From NCBI RefSeq assembly GCF_003207825.1, contig NZ_NKTY01000001.1, positions 186,001-250,000 on the forward strand: a DNA stretch of 64,000 bases, in the 5' to 3' direction. Under the pieces are notes generated by a model. The model saw only the letters and a list, made by a program, of their open reading frames with translations, did no database searches and was not told the DNA's origin. Position 1 is the first letter of the stretch; every line of letters begins with the position of its first letter. The DNA comes from Komagataeibacter saccharivorans. Lineage in GTDB: Bacteria > Pseudomonadota > Alphaproteobacteria > Acetobacterales > Acetobacteraceae. The position numbers were made by a program, and so were the translations under genes. Shown in pieces: positions 39,466 through 52,016 of this stretch.

Positions 39466-39942
39466 TTACCAGCGGTAATGACTGAATGCCTTGTTGGCTT
39501 CCGCCATACGGTGCGTGTCTTCGCGCTTCTTGACTGCCGAACCACGGTTGTTCACGGCGTCGAGAAGCTCGTTGGACAGACGCTCCTGCATGGTGTTCTC
39601 GCCACGCTTGCGCGAGGCGTCGATCAGCCAGCGGATGGCCAGCGCCTGACGACGCTCGGCCCGGACTTCGACCGGAACCTGGTAGGTCGCGCCACCAACA
39701 CGGCGGGAACGCACCTCGACGGCCGGCTTGACGTTGTCCAGCGCGCTGTGGAACATCACCACAGGGTCCGCAGCAGCGCCACCACGGCGACGCAGCACCT
39801 CAAGGGCGCCATAGACGATCCCTTCGGCGGTGGACTTCTTGCCGTCGTACATCAGGGCGTTCATGAAACGCGTAATGACGACATCACCAAATTTCGGATC
39901 GGGAAGAATCTCGCGCTTTACTGCGCGATGACGGCGACTCAT
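39466..39942 (-). CDS. rpsG: 30S ribosomal protein S7
   Basis: S7 organises the small-subunit head and represses the str operon in E. coli. The product has 158 residues: [60 protein letters not shown] and the end [12 protein letters not shown]. It lies 15 bp after rpsL. Confidence 0.98.
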   Translation of the reverse strand: MSRRHRAVKREILPDPKFGDVVITRFMNALMYDGKKSTAEGIVYGALEVLRRRGGAAADPVVMFHSALDNVKPAVEVRSRRVGGATYQVPVEVRAERRQALAIRWLIDASRKRGENTMQERLSNELLDAVNNRGSAVKKREDTHRMAEANKAFSHYRW

Positions 39943-39957
39943 GCCTCGTTATTCCTT

Positions 39958-40329
39958 TTACTTAGGACGCTTCGCGCCATAGAGCGAGCGACGCTGACGA
40001 CGCTTGGCGATACCCTGGGTGTCCAGAACGCCGCGCAGGATGTGATAACGCACGCCAGGAAGATCCTTGACGCGACCACCACGGATCAGGACGACACTAT
40101 GTTCCTGGAGGTTATGCCCCTCACCCGGAATATAGCTCACAACCTCATAACCGTTTGTCAGGCGCACCTTTGCCACCTTACGCAGAGCCGAGTTCGGCTT
40201 CTTCGGTGTGGTTGTGTAAACACGAGTACAAACGCCACGCTTCTGCGGACAGCCCTGCAGAGCAGGAACCTTGTTGCGTTTGGCTGCGGGCTCGCGACCT
40301 TTCGCGATCAACTGGTTGATGGTCGGCAT
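39958..40329 (-). CDS. rpsL: 30S ribosomal protein S12
   Basis: S12 sits in the decoding centre. The product has 123 residues. [20 protein letters not shown] (with the paired Lys of the streptomycin site) and [18 protein letters not shown] (second streptomycin site) are both wild type, so no ribosomal streptomycin resistance is encoded. It is the first gene of the str operon, about 210 bases from its predicted transcription start. Confidence 0.98.
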   Translation of the reverse strand: MPTINQLIAKGREPAAKRNKVPALQGCPQKRGVCTRVYTTTPKKPNSALRKVAKVRLTNGYEVVSYIPGEGHNLQEHSVVLIRGGRVKDLPGVRYHILRGVLDTQGIAKRRQRRSLYGAKRPK

Positions 40330-40547
40330 ACGCCTTTCCCGATCCTTACAAAATTCGGCCGGCCAACCTCATGTCCGGTTGCCGACTGTCGTTCACAACA
40401 AAACCCCAACGAATGACAACCATCCGTTCGGGCATCATATTTACATCCGGCCTTGGCAGCCCGATTCCCGAGCTGCGGCGCCGCATGTCTGCATGCTGCA
40501 TTCGACGGCCAACAACGTCTTTCAGACAGGGCTAGCCGAGGGCGCGG

Positions 40548-40576
40548 AACCTACGGGCATAATGACTTCAAGTCAA
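40548..40576 (-). promoter_or_regulatory. Promoter of the str operon (rpsL-rpsG-tuf)
   Basis: TTGACT (40576-40571), a 17-base spacer and TAGGTT (40553-40548) are followed by the discriminator CCGCGCC on the minus strand. It lies within the 417-bp spacer between rpoC and rpsL (40330-40746). That spacer otherwise holds the hairpin after rpoC (40701-40728) and no gene that I can support. The predicted leader of about 210 bases before rpsL is long enough for regulatory RNA structure. Confidence 0.7.
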
Positions 40577-40700
40577 GCCTTACGCAGGATTCGCGCGGGT
40601 CAGGGAGAACGAATCCGTTTCACCAACCCGCAAACACCGTTCCGCCCGGCAGCAGATACTGCCTGAAGCGGATGGTGACAATAGTGCAGCACCGAATCAT

Positions 40701-40728
40701 TCCGGATACCAGCTTCCCGGTATCCGGA
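40701..40728 (-). terminator. Perfect hairpin after rpoC
   Basis: A 10-bp perfect inverted repeat (TCCGGATACC at 40701-40710, GGTATCCGGA at 40719-40728, 8-base loop) begins 19 bp after the rpoC stop. No T-run follows on the minus strand. It may be a 3'-end stabiliser or a Rho-assisted termination site. Confidence 0.55.
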
Positions 40729-40746
40729 TATGGTATGCGCCCGAGC

Positions 40747-44943
<4,197 letters not shown>

Positions 44944-45045
44944 GCGCCGCAAACCCCCTGAGGGAATGAAGCGGAAGCAGGCGCGTTACCTGCCTCCACT
45001 CCTGAAATAAAAACGTATGGACTGACGTGGACCGTAAAGGCCGGA

Positions 45046-48000
45046 TCAGGAGCCGCTCTGTTCAAGGTCAACATTCAGGCCAAGGGACTTCAGTTCCTTG
45101 ATCAGGACGTTAAAGCTTTCCGGGATGCCGGCTTCGAAGTCGTCCTGCTCACGCACGATCGCCTCATACACCTTGGTGCGACCCGACACGTCATCCGATT
45201 TGACCGTCAGCATTTCCTGCAGTGTGTAGGCGGCGCCGTAAGCTTCCAGCGCCCACACTTCCATTTCACCGAAGCGCTGCCCACCGAACTGTGCCTTACC
45301 ACCCAACGGCTGCTGGGTGACCAGCGAATACGGACCGATGGAGCGTGCATGGATCTTGTCATCAACAAGGTGATGCAGCTTCAGCATGTAGATGTAACCG
45401 ACCGTGGTCTTGCGCTCGAACGGTTCACCCGTACGACCGTCGATCAACTGCGACTGGCCGGACTTGTCCACACCCGCCTTGGTCAGCATCGCTTCGATAT
45501 CCGGAATGGACGCGCCATCGAATACCGGGGTTGCGATCGGCACACCCTTGCGCAGGTTACCGCACAGTTCCAGCAACTGGGCATCCGTCATGTCGCCGAT
45601 CTGGTCATCATAGACCTTGTCGCCATAGACAGACTTCAGTTCTTCCAGCAGTTCCTGCCGCTTTTCACCCTTGCGCTGGTAATCATCGGCAAGCTGGCCG
45701 ATCTGACGACCGATATTGGCGCAGGCCCAGCCCAGATGCGTTTCCAGAATCTGCCCGACATTCATACGCGAAGGCACGCCCAGCGGGTTCAGCACCAGAT
45801 CAACCGAAGTGCCATCTTCAAGGAACGGCATGTCCTCGACCGGGACCACACGGGAGACAACACCCTTGTTGCCGTGACGACCGGCCATCTTGTCACCCGG
45901 CTGAAGCTTGCGCTTCACCGCAACGAAGACCTTGACCATCTTCATCACGCCCGGCGGCAGTTCATCACCGCGCTGGAGCTTTTCGACCTTGTTGTCAAAA
46001 CGCGCCTGGATCTTGGCCACTGCCGCGTCAAATTCACGCCGCAGGGTTTCCAGCTCCGCCATGACCTCGTCGGACATGACGGTCACGTTGCGCCATGCGC
46101 CACGCGGATGCTCGGACAGGACTTCATCCGTGATGACCGTGCCCGAACGGATACCCTTGAAACCGGTGCCCGCCGTCTGGCCGATCAGGTGCTCGCGCAG
46201 ACGATTGTAGAAGGAACGTTCCTGAATCGCGCGTTCGTCGTCACGGTCCTTGGCAAGGCGTTCGATCTCGGCGCGCTCGATGGCCATCGCGCGCTCGTCC
46301 TTGTCCACGCCACGACGCGAGAACACGCGCACATCGACAATGGTGCCCGACGTGCCCGGCGGCAGCTTGAGCGAGGTATCACGAACGTCGGACGCCTTTT
46401 CACCGAAGATGGCGCGCAGGAGTTTTTCTTCCGGCGTCATCGGGCTTTCGCCCTTCGGCGTGACCTTGCCGATCAGGATATCGCCCGGATTCACTTCCGC
46501 GCCCACATAGACGATACCGGCTTCGTCGAGGTTGCGCAGCGCTTCCTCACCGACATTCGGAATGTCGCGGGTGATTTCTTCCTGACCCAGCTTCGTGTCA
46601 CGGGCCATGACTTCGAATTCCTCGATATGGATCGAGGTAAACACGTCATCACGCGCGATCCGTTCGGAAATCAGGATCGAATCTTCAAAGTTGTAACCGT
46701 TCCAAGGCATGAACGCGACAAGCACGTTACGGCCCAGCGCCAGTTCACCCAGTTCCGTGGACGGACCGTCGGCGATAATCTCGCCCGCACGCACCTGATC
46801 GCCAACCCGGACCAGCGGACGCTGGTTGATGCAGGTCGACTGGTTGGAGCGCATGTATTTGCGCAGGCGATAGATGTCGACGCCCTGCGTGGCACCAGCA
46901 TCGTCAGTGGCGCGTACAACGATACGCGCACCGTCGATCTGATCCACCACACCATGACGGCGCGCCACGATCGCGGCACCCGAGTCATGGGCCACGGCTG
47001 CTTCCATGCCCGTGCCGACCAGCGGCGCGTCCGAACGCACCAGCGGCACGGCCTGACGCTGCATGTTCGAGCCCATCAGTGCGCGGTTGGCGTCATCGTT
47101 CTCAAGGAACGGAATGAGCGCGGCAGCGACCGAGACGAGCTGGCGGGGGGACACGTCACAGGCGGTGACATCGGTCGGCGGCACCTGGCGGAAGTCACCG
47201 CCACGACGCACCGAAACCAGATCGTCCGTCAGGTTGCCCTGCGCGTCCTGCTTCGCATCGGCCTGAGCCACGACAAGCTTTTCTTCTTCCATGGCGGAAA
47301 GATATTTCCAGCCATCCTGAAGAACGCCGTTTTCGACCATGCGGTACGGGGTTTCGATGAACCCGTACTTGTTAACCTTCGCGTATGTGGCCAGCGAGTT
47401 GATCAGACCGATGTTCGGGCCTTCCGGCGTCTCGATCGGGCAGATACGGCCGTAATGGGTCGGATGCACGTCACGGACTTCGAACCCTGCACGTTCACGT
47501 GTCAGACCGCCCGGGCCAAGTGCCGAAAGACGGCGCTTATGGGTCACTTCCGACAGCGGGTTGGTCTGGTCCATGAACTGGCTGAGCTGCGAGGAACCGA
47601 AGAATTCACGCACCGCAGCAGCAGCCGGCTTGGCGTTGATCAGGTCATGCGGCATGACCGTATCGATATCGACCGAACCCATACGTTCGCGGATGGCGCG
47701 CTCCATGCGCAGCAGGCCAACGCGGTACTGATTTTCCATCAGTTCGCCGACGGAGCGGACACGACGGTTACCGAGATTGTCGATATCGTCGATCGCGCCG
47801 CGACCATCTTTCAGTTCGCACATGATCTTGACGGTGCGCAGGATGTCTTCCTTACGCAGCACGCGCACCGTATCGGGCACGTCAACGCCAAGGCGCATGT
47901 TCATCTTCACGCGACCGACGGCGGACAGGTCATAACGGTCAGGATCGAAGAACAGGCCGGAGAACATGGCTTCCGCCGTTTCGGGCGTGGGCGGCTCACC

Positions 48001-49218
48001 GGGGCGCATGACGCGATAGATGTCGGTCAGCGCTTCCTCACGCGAGGCGTTCTTGTCCACGGCCAGCGTGTTACGGATCCACGGACCATTCGTGGCGTCG
48101 ATCGCCAGCGTGGTCAGGGTGGTCAGGCCCTCGGCATCGAGTTCCTCAAGCTTCTGCTCGGTCAGTTCCTCGCCGGCTTCGGCATAGATCTCGCCCGTGT
48201 TCTCGTTGACCATGTCGGACGCGATGAAGCGACCGATCAGGCCAGCGGGACCAACCAGCACTTCCTTGGTGGTTTCCGCGATCTTGCGCACCATGCGGGC
48301 CGTCAGCTTCGCATCGGCGGGGGCAACTTCCTCACCCGTCTGGGCGTCGATCAGCGGCTCAAGCAGCTTCTGCCCACGGAAGGCTTCCGCGTCAAAACGA
48401 CGGGCCCAGCCCTTCGGGGTCTTGTTGAACTCGACCTTGCCGTAGAAGTAGCCAAGGATTTCGTCAGGGTCCATGCCCTGGATTTCCATAGCTTCCACGT
48501 CACCGCCCTCGGCGGCCTTAGCGGCACGTGCGGCAGCGGACGTGGCCCCTTCCAGCGCGTACAGCAGCGTGGTGACCGGCAGCTTGCGCTTGCGGTCGAT
48601 GCGGACGTAGATCAGGTCCTTGCTGTCGAATTCGAAGTCAAGCCACGATCCGCGATAGGGGATGACACGGGCCGCGAACAGGAACTTGCCCGACGAATGG
48701 GTCTTGCCCTTGTCGTGATCGAAGAACACGCCGGGGCTGCGGTGCATCTGGCTGACGATGACGCGCTCGGTCCCGTTGATGACGAAGGTGCCGTTGTCGG
48801 TCATGAGCGGCATGTCGCCCATATAGACCGGCTGCTCCTTGATATCGCGGATCGAACGCGACCCGGTATCCTCATCCACGTCCCATACGATCAGGCGCAG
48901 GATAACCTTCAGCGGTGCGGCGAAGGTCAGGCCACGCTGGATGCATTCCTCAACGTCGTATTTCGGCTCTTCCAGTTCGTAGCTGACAAATTCCAGCCGC
49001 CCGCGCCCAGCGAAATCATTGATCGGAAAGACGGAACGGAACACTTCCTGCAGGCCCGTCGATGTCCGGCTGTCGGGCGCCACGTTCATCTGGAGGAACG
49101 TCTCGTAGCTAGCCCGCTGCACGTCGATCAGATTGGGCATCGGAGCCACCTCGGGTATATGCCCGAAGCTCTTGCGGATGCGTTTGCGTCCCGTGAACGA
49201 TTTTGTAATCGCGTTCAT
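45046..49218 (-). CDS. rpoB: RNA polymerase subunit beta
   Basis: RpoB forms one jaw of RNA polymerase, with the rifampicin pocket. The product has 1390 residues. The rifampicin region reads [20 protein letters not shown] and [14 protein letters not shown], the sensitive wild type. The C-terminal part includes [15 protein letters not shown] and [20 protein letters not shown]. It is preceded by a 255-bp spacer with two hairpins after rplL, as in the L10-beta operons of other bacteria, where attenuation sets the ratio of polymerase to L7/L12. Confidence 0.98.
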   Translation of the reverse strand: MNAITKSFTGRKRIRKSFGHIPEVAPMPNLIDVQRASYETFLQMNVAPDSRTSTGLQEVFRSVFPINDFAGRGRLEFVSYELEEPKYDVEECIQRGLTFAAPLKVILRLIVWDVDEDTGSRSIRDIKEQPVYMGDMPLMTDNGTFVINGTERVIVSQMHRSPGVFFDHDKGKTHSSGKFLFAARVIPYRGSWLDFEFDSKDLIYVRIDRKRKLPVTTLLYALEGATSAAARAAKAAEGGDVEAMEIQGMDPDEILGYFYGKVEFNKTPKGWARRFDAEAFRGQKLLEPLIDAQTGEEVAPADAKLTARMVRKIAETTKEVLVGPAGLIGRFIASDMVNENTGEIYAEAGEELTEQKLEELDAEGLTTLTTLAIDATNGPWIRNTLAVDKNASREEALTDIYRVMRPGEPPTPETAEAMFSGLFFDPDRYDLSAVGRVKMNMRLGVDVPDTVRVLRKEDILRTVKIMCELKDGRGAIDDIDNLGNRRVRSVGELMENQYRVGLLRMERAIRERMGSVDIDTVMPHDLINAKPAAAAVREFFGSSQLSQFMDQTNPLSEVTHKRRLSALGPGGLTRERAGFEVRDVHPTHYGRICPIETPEGPNIGLINSLATYAKVNKYGFIETPYRMVENGVLQDGWKYLSAMEEEKLVVAQADAKQDAQGNLTDDLVSVRRGGDFRQVPPTDVTACDVSPRQLVSVAAALIPFLENDDANRALMGSNMQRQAVPLVRSDAPLVGTGMEAAVAHDSGAAIVARRHGVVDQIDGARIVVRATDDAGATQGVDIYRLRKYMRSNQSTCINQRPLVRVGDQVRAGEIIADGPSTELGELALGRNVLVAFMPWNGYNFEDSILISERIARDDVFTSIHIEEFEVMARDTKLGQEEITRDIPNVGEEALRNLDEAGIVYVGAEVNPGDILIGKVTPKGESPMTPEEKLLRAIFGEKASDVRDTSLKLPPGTSGTIVDVRVFSRRGVDKDERAMAIERAEIERLAKDRDDERAIQERSFYNRLREHLIGQTAGTGFKGIRSGTVITDEVLSEHPRGAWRNVTVMSDEVMAELETLRREFDAAVAKIQARFDNKVEKLQRGDELPPGVMKMVKVFVAVKRKLQPGDKMAGRHGNKGVVSRVVPVEDMPFLEDGTSVDLVLNPLGVPSRMNVGQILETHLGWACANIGRQIGQLADDYQRKGEKRQELLEELKSVYGDKVYDDQIGDMTDAQLLELCGNLRKGVPIATPVFDGASIPDIEAMLTKAGVDKSGQSQLIDGRTGEPFERKTTVGYIYMLKLHHLVDDKIHARSIGPYSLVTQQPLGGKAQFGGQRFGEMEVWALEAYGAAYTLQEMLTVKSDDVSGRTKVYEAIVREQDDFEAGIPESFNVLIKELKSLGLNVDLEQSGS

Positions 49219-49347
49219 CGCCTATCCAGCCCCCATCCACACAGGTCCGCACGGTGGTGACACGAATGTCACGCGGACTGCGCGGCCCTTGAAAATCTTT
49301 GGCGGATCAGCCGGACCTGCGCCCGGACCAACCCTATCTACCACCAA

Positions 49348-49413
49348 AGGCGCCCGAAGCCTTGCGGCCAGGGCGCCTGTAACGGCCAAGGGGGCGGAAA
49401 CCAGCCGGTTTCC
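49348..49413 (-). promoter_or_regulatory. Hairpins in the rplL-rpoB spacer (attenuator-like)
   Basis: Two perfect stems lie in the spacer: GGAAACC/GGTTTCC (49396-49402 with 49407-49413, 4-base loop) and AGGCGCCC/GGGCGCCT (49348-49355 with 49371-49378, 15-base loop with an inner stem). The second is followed by TTTGG on the minus strand. In E. coli an attenuator and an RNase III site lie at this place; a similar role is inferred here. Confidence 0.55.
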
Positions 49414-49473
49414 ACCCTCACCTGAATAACTCAGCCCGGTTGCGCCGCGAACGACGCGTCCAGATAGGCCAAC

Positions 49474-49848
49474 TTATTTAATTTCGACGGAAGCGCCGTT
49501 GTCTTCAAGGGTCTTCTTGATCTTTTCGGCTTCATCCTTGCTGGCGCCTTCCTTGATGGTCTTGGGCGCGCCCTCGACCAGATCCTTGGCTTCCTTCAGG
49601 CCCAGACCCGTGATCGCACGGATTTCCTTGATCACGTTGATCTTCTTGTCGCCGGCCTTGGTCAGGACAACGTCAAATTCCGTCTTTTCTTCTGCCGGAG
49701 CAGCAGCAGCCGCACCCGGAGCAGCAGCAACGGCTACCGGAGCGGCAGCGGAAACGCCCCACTTCTCTTCCAGCAGCTTGGACAGCTCAGCCGCTTCCAG
49801 AACGGTCAGAGCGGACAGGTCTTCAACAATCTTGTTCAGATCGGCCAT
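49474..49848 (-). CDS. rplL: 50S ribosomal protein L7/L12
   Basis: This is the stalk protein that recruits translation factors. The product has 124 residues. The N-terminal dimerisation domain ([20 protein letters not shown]), an Ala-rich hinge ([20 protein letters not shown]) and the C-terminal domain ([18 protein letters not shown]-type [20 protein letters not shown]) are all present. It follows rplJ by 102 bp. Confidence 0.98.
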   Translation of the reverse strand: MADLNKIVEDLSALTVLEAAELSKLLEEKWGVSAAAPVAVAAAPGAAAAAPAEEKTEFDVVLTKAGDKKINVIKEIRAITGLGLKEAKDLVEGAPKTIKEGASKDEAEKIKKTLEDNGASVEIK

Positions 49849-49950
49849 AATTCGGTCTTCCTAATTTATACACTGGTTGACACAGCACAATCCCGTTTTT
49901 TCGGAAAAATGCCGTTTTGTTGATAACCCGGCGGGCCGGGCCATTGGGTC

Positions 49951-50469
49951 TCAGGCTGCTTCGCCCGTCTTGGCATAGGCACCAAAAACCCGTGCAAGCT
50001 GTCCGGCCGGCGCCTGGAGCACGCCTGCGATGCGGGTTGCCGGCGTGGAGATAAGCCCCACCAGCTGCGCACGCAGAACATCCAGGGACGGCAGTTCCGC
50101 CAGGGCCTTGATACTCGCGACATCGAGCGTCTGGGCACCAAGCGATCCGCCGAGCAGAACAAGCTTGTCATTGGTTTTGGCGAACTCGACCAGCACCTTC
50201 GCCATTGATACGGGTTCATCCGCCCACGACAACGCGGTCGGCCCCTTCAGCAGCGGCTTGATGCCTTCGAACTGGGTCCCTGCCAGGGCGAGAGAGGTCA
50301 GCCGGTTCTTCGCGACCTTGTGTGTAGCTCCAGCCGCACGCACGCGACGCCGAAGTTCCGTCACATCAGCCACAGTCAGCCCGTCATTACGGGTGACGAT
50401 GACCATGGACGTCTTCGCGAACACGGCTGCGAGGGAGGCAACAAACTCCCGCTTCTCCGTACGGTCCAA
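49951..50469 (-). CDS. rplJ: 50S ribosomal protein L10
   Basis: L10 is the base of the ribosomal stalk; it binds L7/L12 dimers and, as that complex, represses its own messenger. The product has 172 residues: MDRTEKREFVASLAAVFAKT, VTRNDGLTVADVTELRRRVR, GPTALSWADEPVSMAKVLVE. It is preceded by a structured leader of 279 bases. Confidence 0.97.
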   Translation of the reverse strand: MDRTEKREFVASLAAVFAKTSMVIVTRNDGLTVADVTELRRRVRAAGATHKVAKNRLTSLALAGTQFEGIKPLLKGPTALSWADEPVSMAKVLVEFAKTNDKLVLLGGSLGAQTLDVASIKALAELPSLDVLRAQLVGLISTPATRIAGVLQAPAGQLARVFGAYAKTGEAA

Positions 50470-50650
50470 ATCCCGTCTCCATCATCATCCGCCGGCAAAA
50501 CCGGCAGATAGGGTTTACCCTTGGGATGTTGCGGCAGGCCGCTTGCATCCCGGTTCGCCTGTCCTTTTTTAACGGAACAACCAGTGCGGGCTTTCGCCCC
50601 GATCCGGCATCCCCGTCTCCCGGTTGCAGCCCCTGCGGGCAATCAAGGCT
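50470..50650 (-). ncRNA. L10 leader (rplJ 5' regulatory RNA)
   Basis: Upstream of rplJ the minus strand forms clear stems: a long hairpin GGGATG/CATCCC (50523-50528 with 50546-50551) with an internal loop and inner GCGG/CCGC stem, and GGGC/GCCC closing a GAAA tetraloop (50588-50599). The location and the nested hairpins agree with the Rfam L10 leader, which binds L10-L7/L12 and blocks translation. Boundaries are approximate. A covariance-model search (RF00557) would settle it. Confidence 0.6.
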
Positions 50651-50680
50651 TTCGCCACATCCGGTCATGGACAGGTTCGG

Positions 50681-50701
50681 AAAATGGCGGCGGACCGCCA
50701 T
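50681..50701 (-). terminator. Hairpin after rplA (weak terminator or attenuator)
   Basis: A 7-bp stem (ATGGCGG/CCGCCAT, 50684-50701) closes a tccg tetraloop and runs into TTTT on the minus strand. It lies 47 bp after the rplA stop and could partly stop the rplK-rplA transcript before rplJ. Confidence 0.5.
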
Positions 50702-50748
50702 CTCCTGTCCCCTACCCCTTGCAGGGCAGGGTCATTCGGAAGCTGGTG

Positions 50749-51444
50749 TCAGCCCGCCGTGAAGGCGGAGACATCAACCGTAACACCCGGCCCCATGGTG
50801 GAGGACAGGGCGATCTTCTTGACATACGTGCCCTTCGCACCCGTCGGACGGGCCTTCTGGACGGCGTCCACGAACGCACGGATGTTTTCAGCCAGCTTGG
50901 AGCCGTCGAACGATGCCTTGCCAACACCGGCATGCACGATACCGGCCTTTTCCGCGCGGTATTCGACCTGACCGGACTTGGCTGCGGAAACCGCACCCTT
51001 AACGTCCATGGTCACGGTGCCCAGCTTGGGGTTGGGCATCAGGCCACGCGGGCCAAGGATCTTACCCAGACGGCCAACGAGGGCCATCATGTCGGGGGTC
51101 GCGATGCAGCGGTCGAAAGCGATTTCGCCAGCCTGCACCTTTTCGGCCAGATCTTCGGCACCAACCACGTCGGCACCGGCGGCCTTCGCTTCCTCGGCCT
51201 TCGGGCCGCGGGCGAACACGCCAACGCGCAGGGTCTTGCCCGTGCCGTTGGGCAGGGACAGCAGGCCACGGACCATCTGGTCGGCATGACGCGGGTCGAT
51301 GCCCAGGTTCATGGAGATTTCGACCGTTTCGTCAAACTTCGCCTTGGCGTTGTTCTTGACCAGGGCGATCGCCTCATCAAGACCATACTGCTTGGCATTA
51401 TCGACTGCGGCGCGGGCTGCGGTCAGACGCTTGTTCTTTGCCAT
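50749..51444 (-). CDS. rplA: 50S ribosomal protein L1
   Basis: L1 forms the mobile stalk at the E site and represses the L11 operon in E. coli. The product has 231 residues: [56 protein letters not shown] and [18 protein letters not shown]-type [20 protein letters not shown]. It follows rplK by 4 bp. Confidence 0.98.
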   Translation of the reverse strand: MAKNKRLTAARAAVDNAKQYGLDEAIALVKNNAKAKFDETVEISMNLGIDPRHADQMVRGLLSLPNGTGKTLRVGVFARGPKAEEAKAAGADVVGAEDLAEKVQAGEIAFDRCIATPDMMALVGRLGKILGPRGLMPNPKLGTVTMDVKGAVSAAKSGQVEYRAEKAGIVHAGVGKASFDGSKLAENIRAFVDAVQKARPTGAKGTYVKKIALSSTMGPGVTVDVSAFTAG

Positions 51445-51448
51445 TCTA

Positions 51449-51883
51449 TCAGCCCTCCACCACGTCGATGCCCATGGAGCGGGCGGAACCCGCCAGCATG
51501 CGCACGGCGCCGTCGATATCGTTGGCGTTCATGTCTTTCTGCTTCGTCTCGGCAATCTCGCGCAACTGCGCGATCGTCACCTTACCAACGGTGGCAGCCT
51601 TGCCCACGGTGGAGCTGCCCTTGGAAATCTTGGCAGCCTTCATGAGGAAGTAGGTGTTCGGCGGCGTCTTGGTGATGAAGCTGAACGTACGGTCGGCATA
51701 CGCGGTGATGACGACGGGAATCGGCATACCGGGTTCGAGACCCTGTGTCTTCGCGTTGAACTCCTTGCAGAACTGCATGATGTTCAGGCCGCGCTGACCC
51801 AGTGCCGGACCAACCGGCGGGGACGGATTCGCCTTGCCGGCGGGGATTTGCAGCTTGATGTAGCCAACGATTTTTTTGGCCAT
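51449..51883 (-). CDS. rplK: 50S ribosomal protein L11
   Basis: L11 belongs to the GTPase-associated centre and is needed for RelA activation during the stringent response. From the ATG at 51883 ([20 protein letters not shown]) it has 144 residues. The 16 codons further upstream are not conserved and would run into the leader hairpin. The Pro-rich thiostrepton region [20 protein letters not shown] is intact. The gene is the first of rplK-rplA and has its own predicted promoter overlapping the end of the upstream efflux gene. secE and nusG, its usual upstream neighbours, are missing. Confidence 0.97.
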   Translation of the reverse strand: MAKKIVGYIKLQIPAGKANPSPPVGPALGQRGLNIMQFCKEFNAKTQGLEPGMPIPVVITAYADRTFSFITKTPPNTYFLMKAAKISKGSSTVGKAATVGKVTIAQLREIAETKQKDMNANDIDGAVRMLAGSARSMGIDVVEG

Positions 51884-51928
51884 ATCCGGGGCTCCTGACT
51901 GTTTCACCCGGACCGCGGTTCTGGTGGC

Positions 51929-51959
51929 CACCCCCTACCCTGAAGGTATGATGGGGGTG
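51929..51959 (-). promoter_or_regulatory. Hairpin in the rplK leader
   Basis: CACCCCC (51929-51935) pairs with GGGGGTG (51953-51959), and inside it TACC (51936-51939) pairs with GGTA (51945-51948), leaving a one-sided 4-base bulge and a 5-base loop. The stem starts 46 bases before the rplK ATG. It is a candidate site for feedback by L1, which uses a bulged stem in the L11-operon leader of E. coli. The exact L1 consensus is not evident, so this is only inferred from position and shape. Confidence 0.45.
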
Positions 51960-51986
51960 ACCTCCCGCGTTCCGATAAGAGGCGCG

Positions 51987-52016
51987 CACCTACCGCTGTT
52001 TAGGTGTGCCTGTCAA
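51987..52016 (-). promoter_or_regulatory. Predicted rplK-rplA promoter inside the efflux gene end
   Basis: On the minus strand a perfect TTGACA (52016-52011), an 18-base spacer and TAGGTG (51992-51987) are followed by CGCGCC. The first three bases of the -10 box are the TAG stop of the outer-membrane efflux gene, so the whole promoter lies in the last nine codons plus the stop. Its layout closely matches the rpsL promoter at 40548-40576 (TAGGTT followed by CCGCGCC). Confidence 0.65.

Noticed and set aside
40330-40746. tRNA or small gene in the rpoC-rpsL spacer
   Set aside because: I found no cloverleaf, no CCA-flanked acceptor stem and no ORF with a ribosome site; the region is explained by a hairpin, a promoter and a leader.
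45349-49260. Open frame of 1303 codons on the plus strand opposite rpoB
   Set aside because: Same artefact as opposite rpoC; low-complexity His/Arg/Asp composition and no ribosome-binding site or known motif.
51985-52008. Inverted repeat CGCACCTA...TAGGTGTG across the efflux gene stop
   Set aside because: Considered as a terminator, but no T-run follows and the bases are better explained by the promoter boxes (TAGGTG) at this position.
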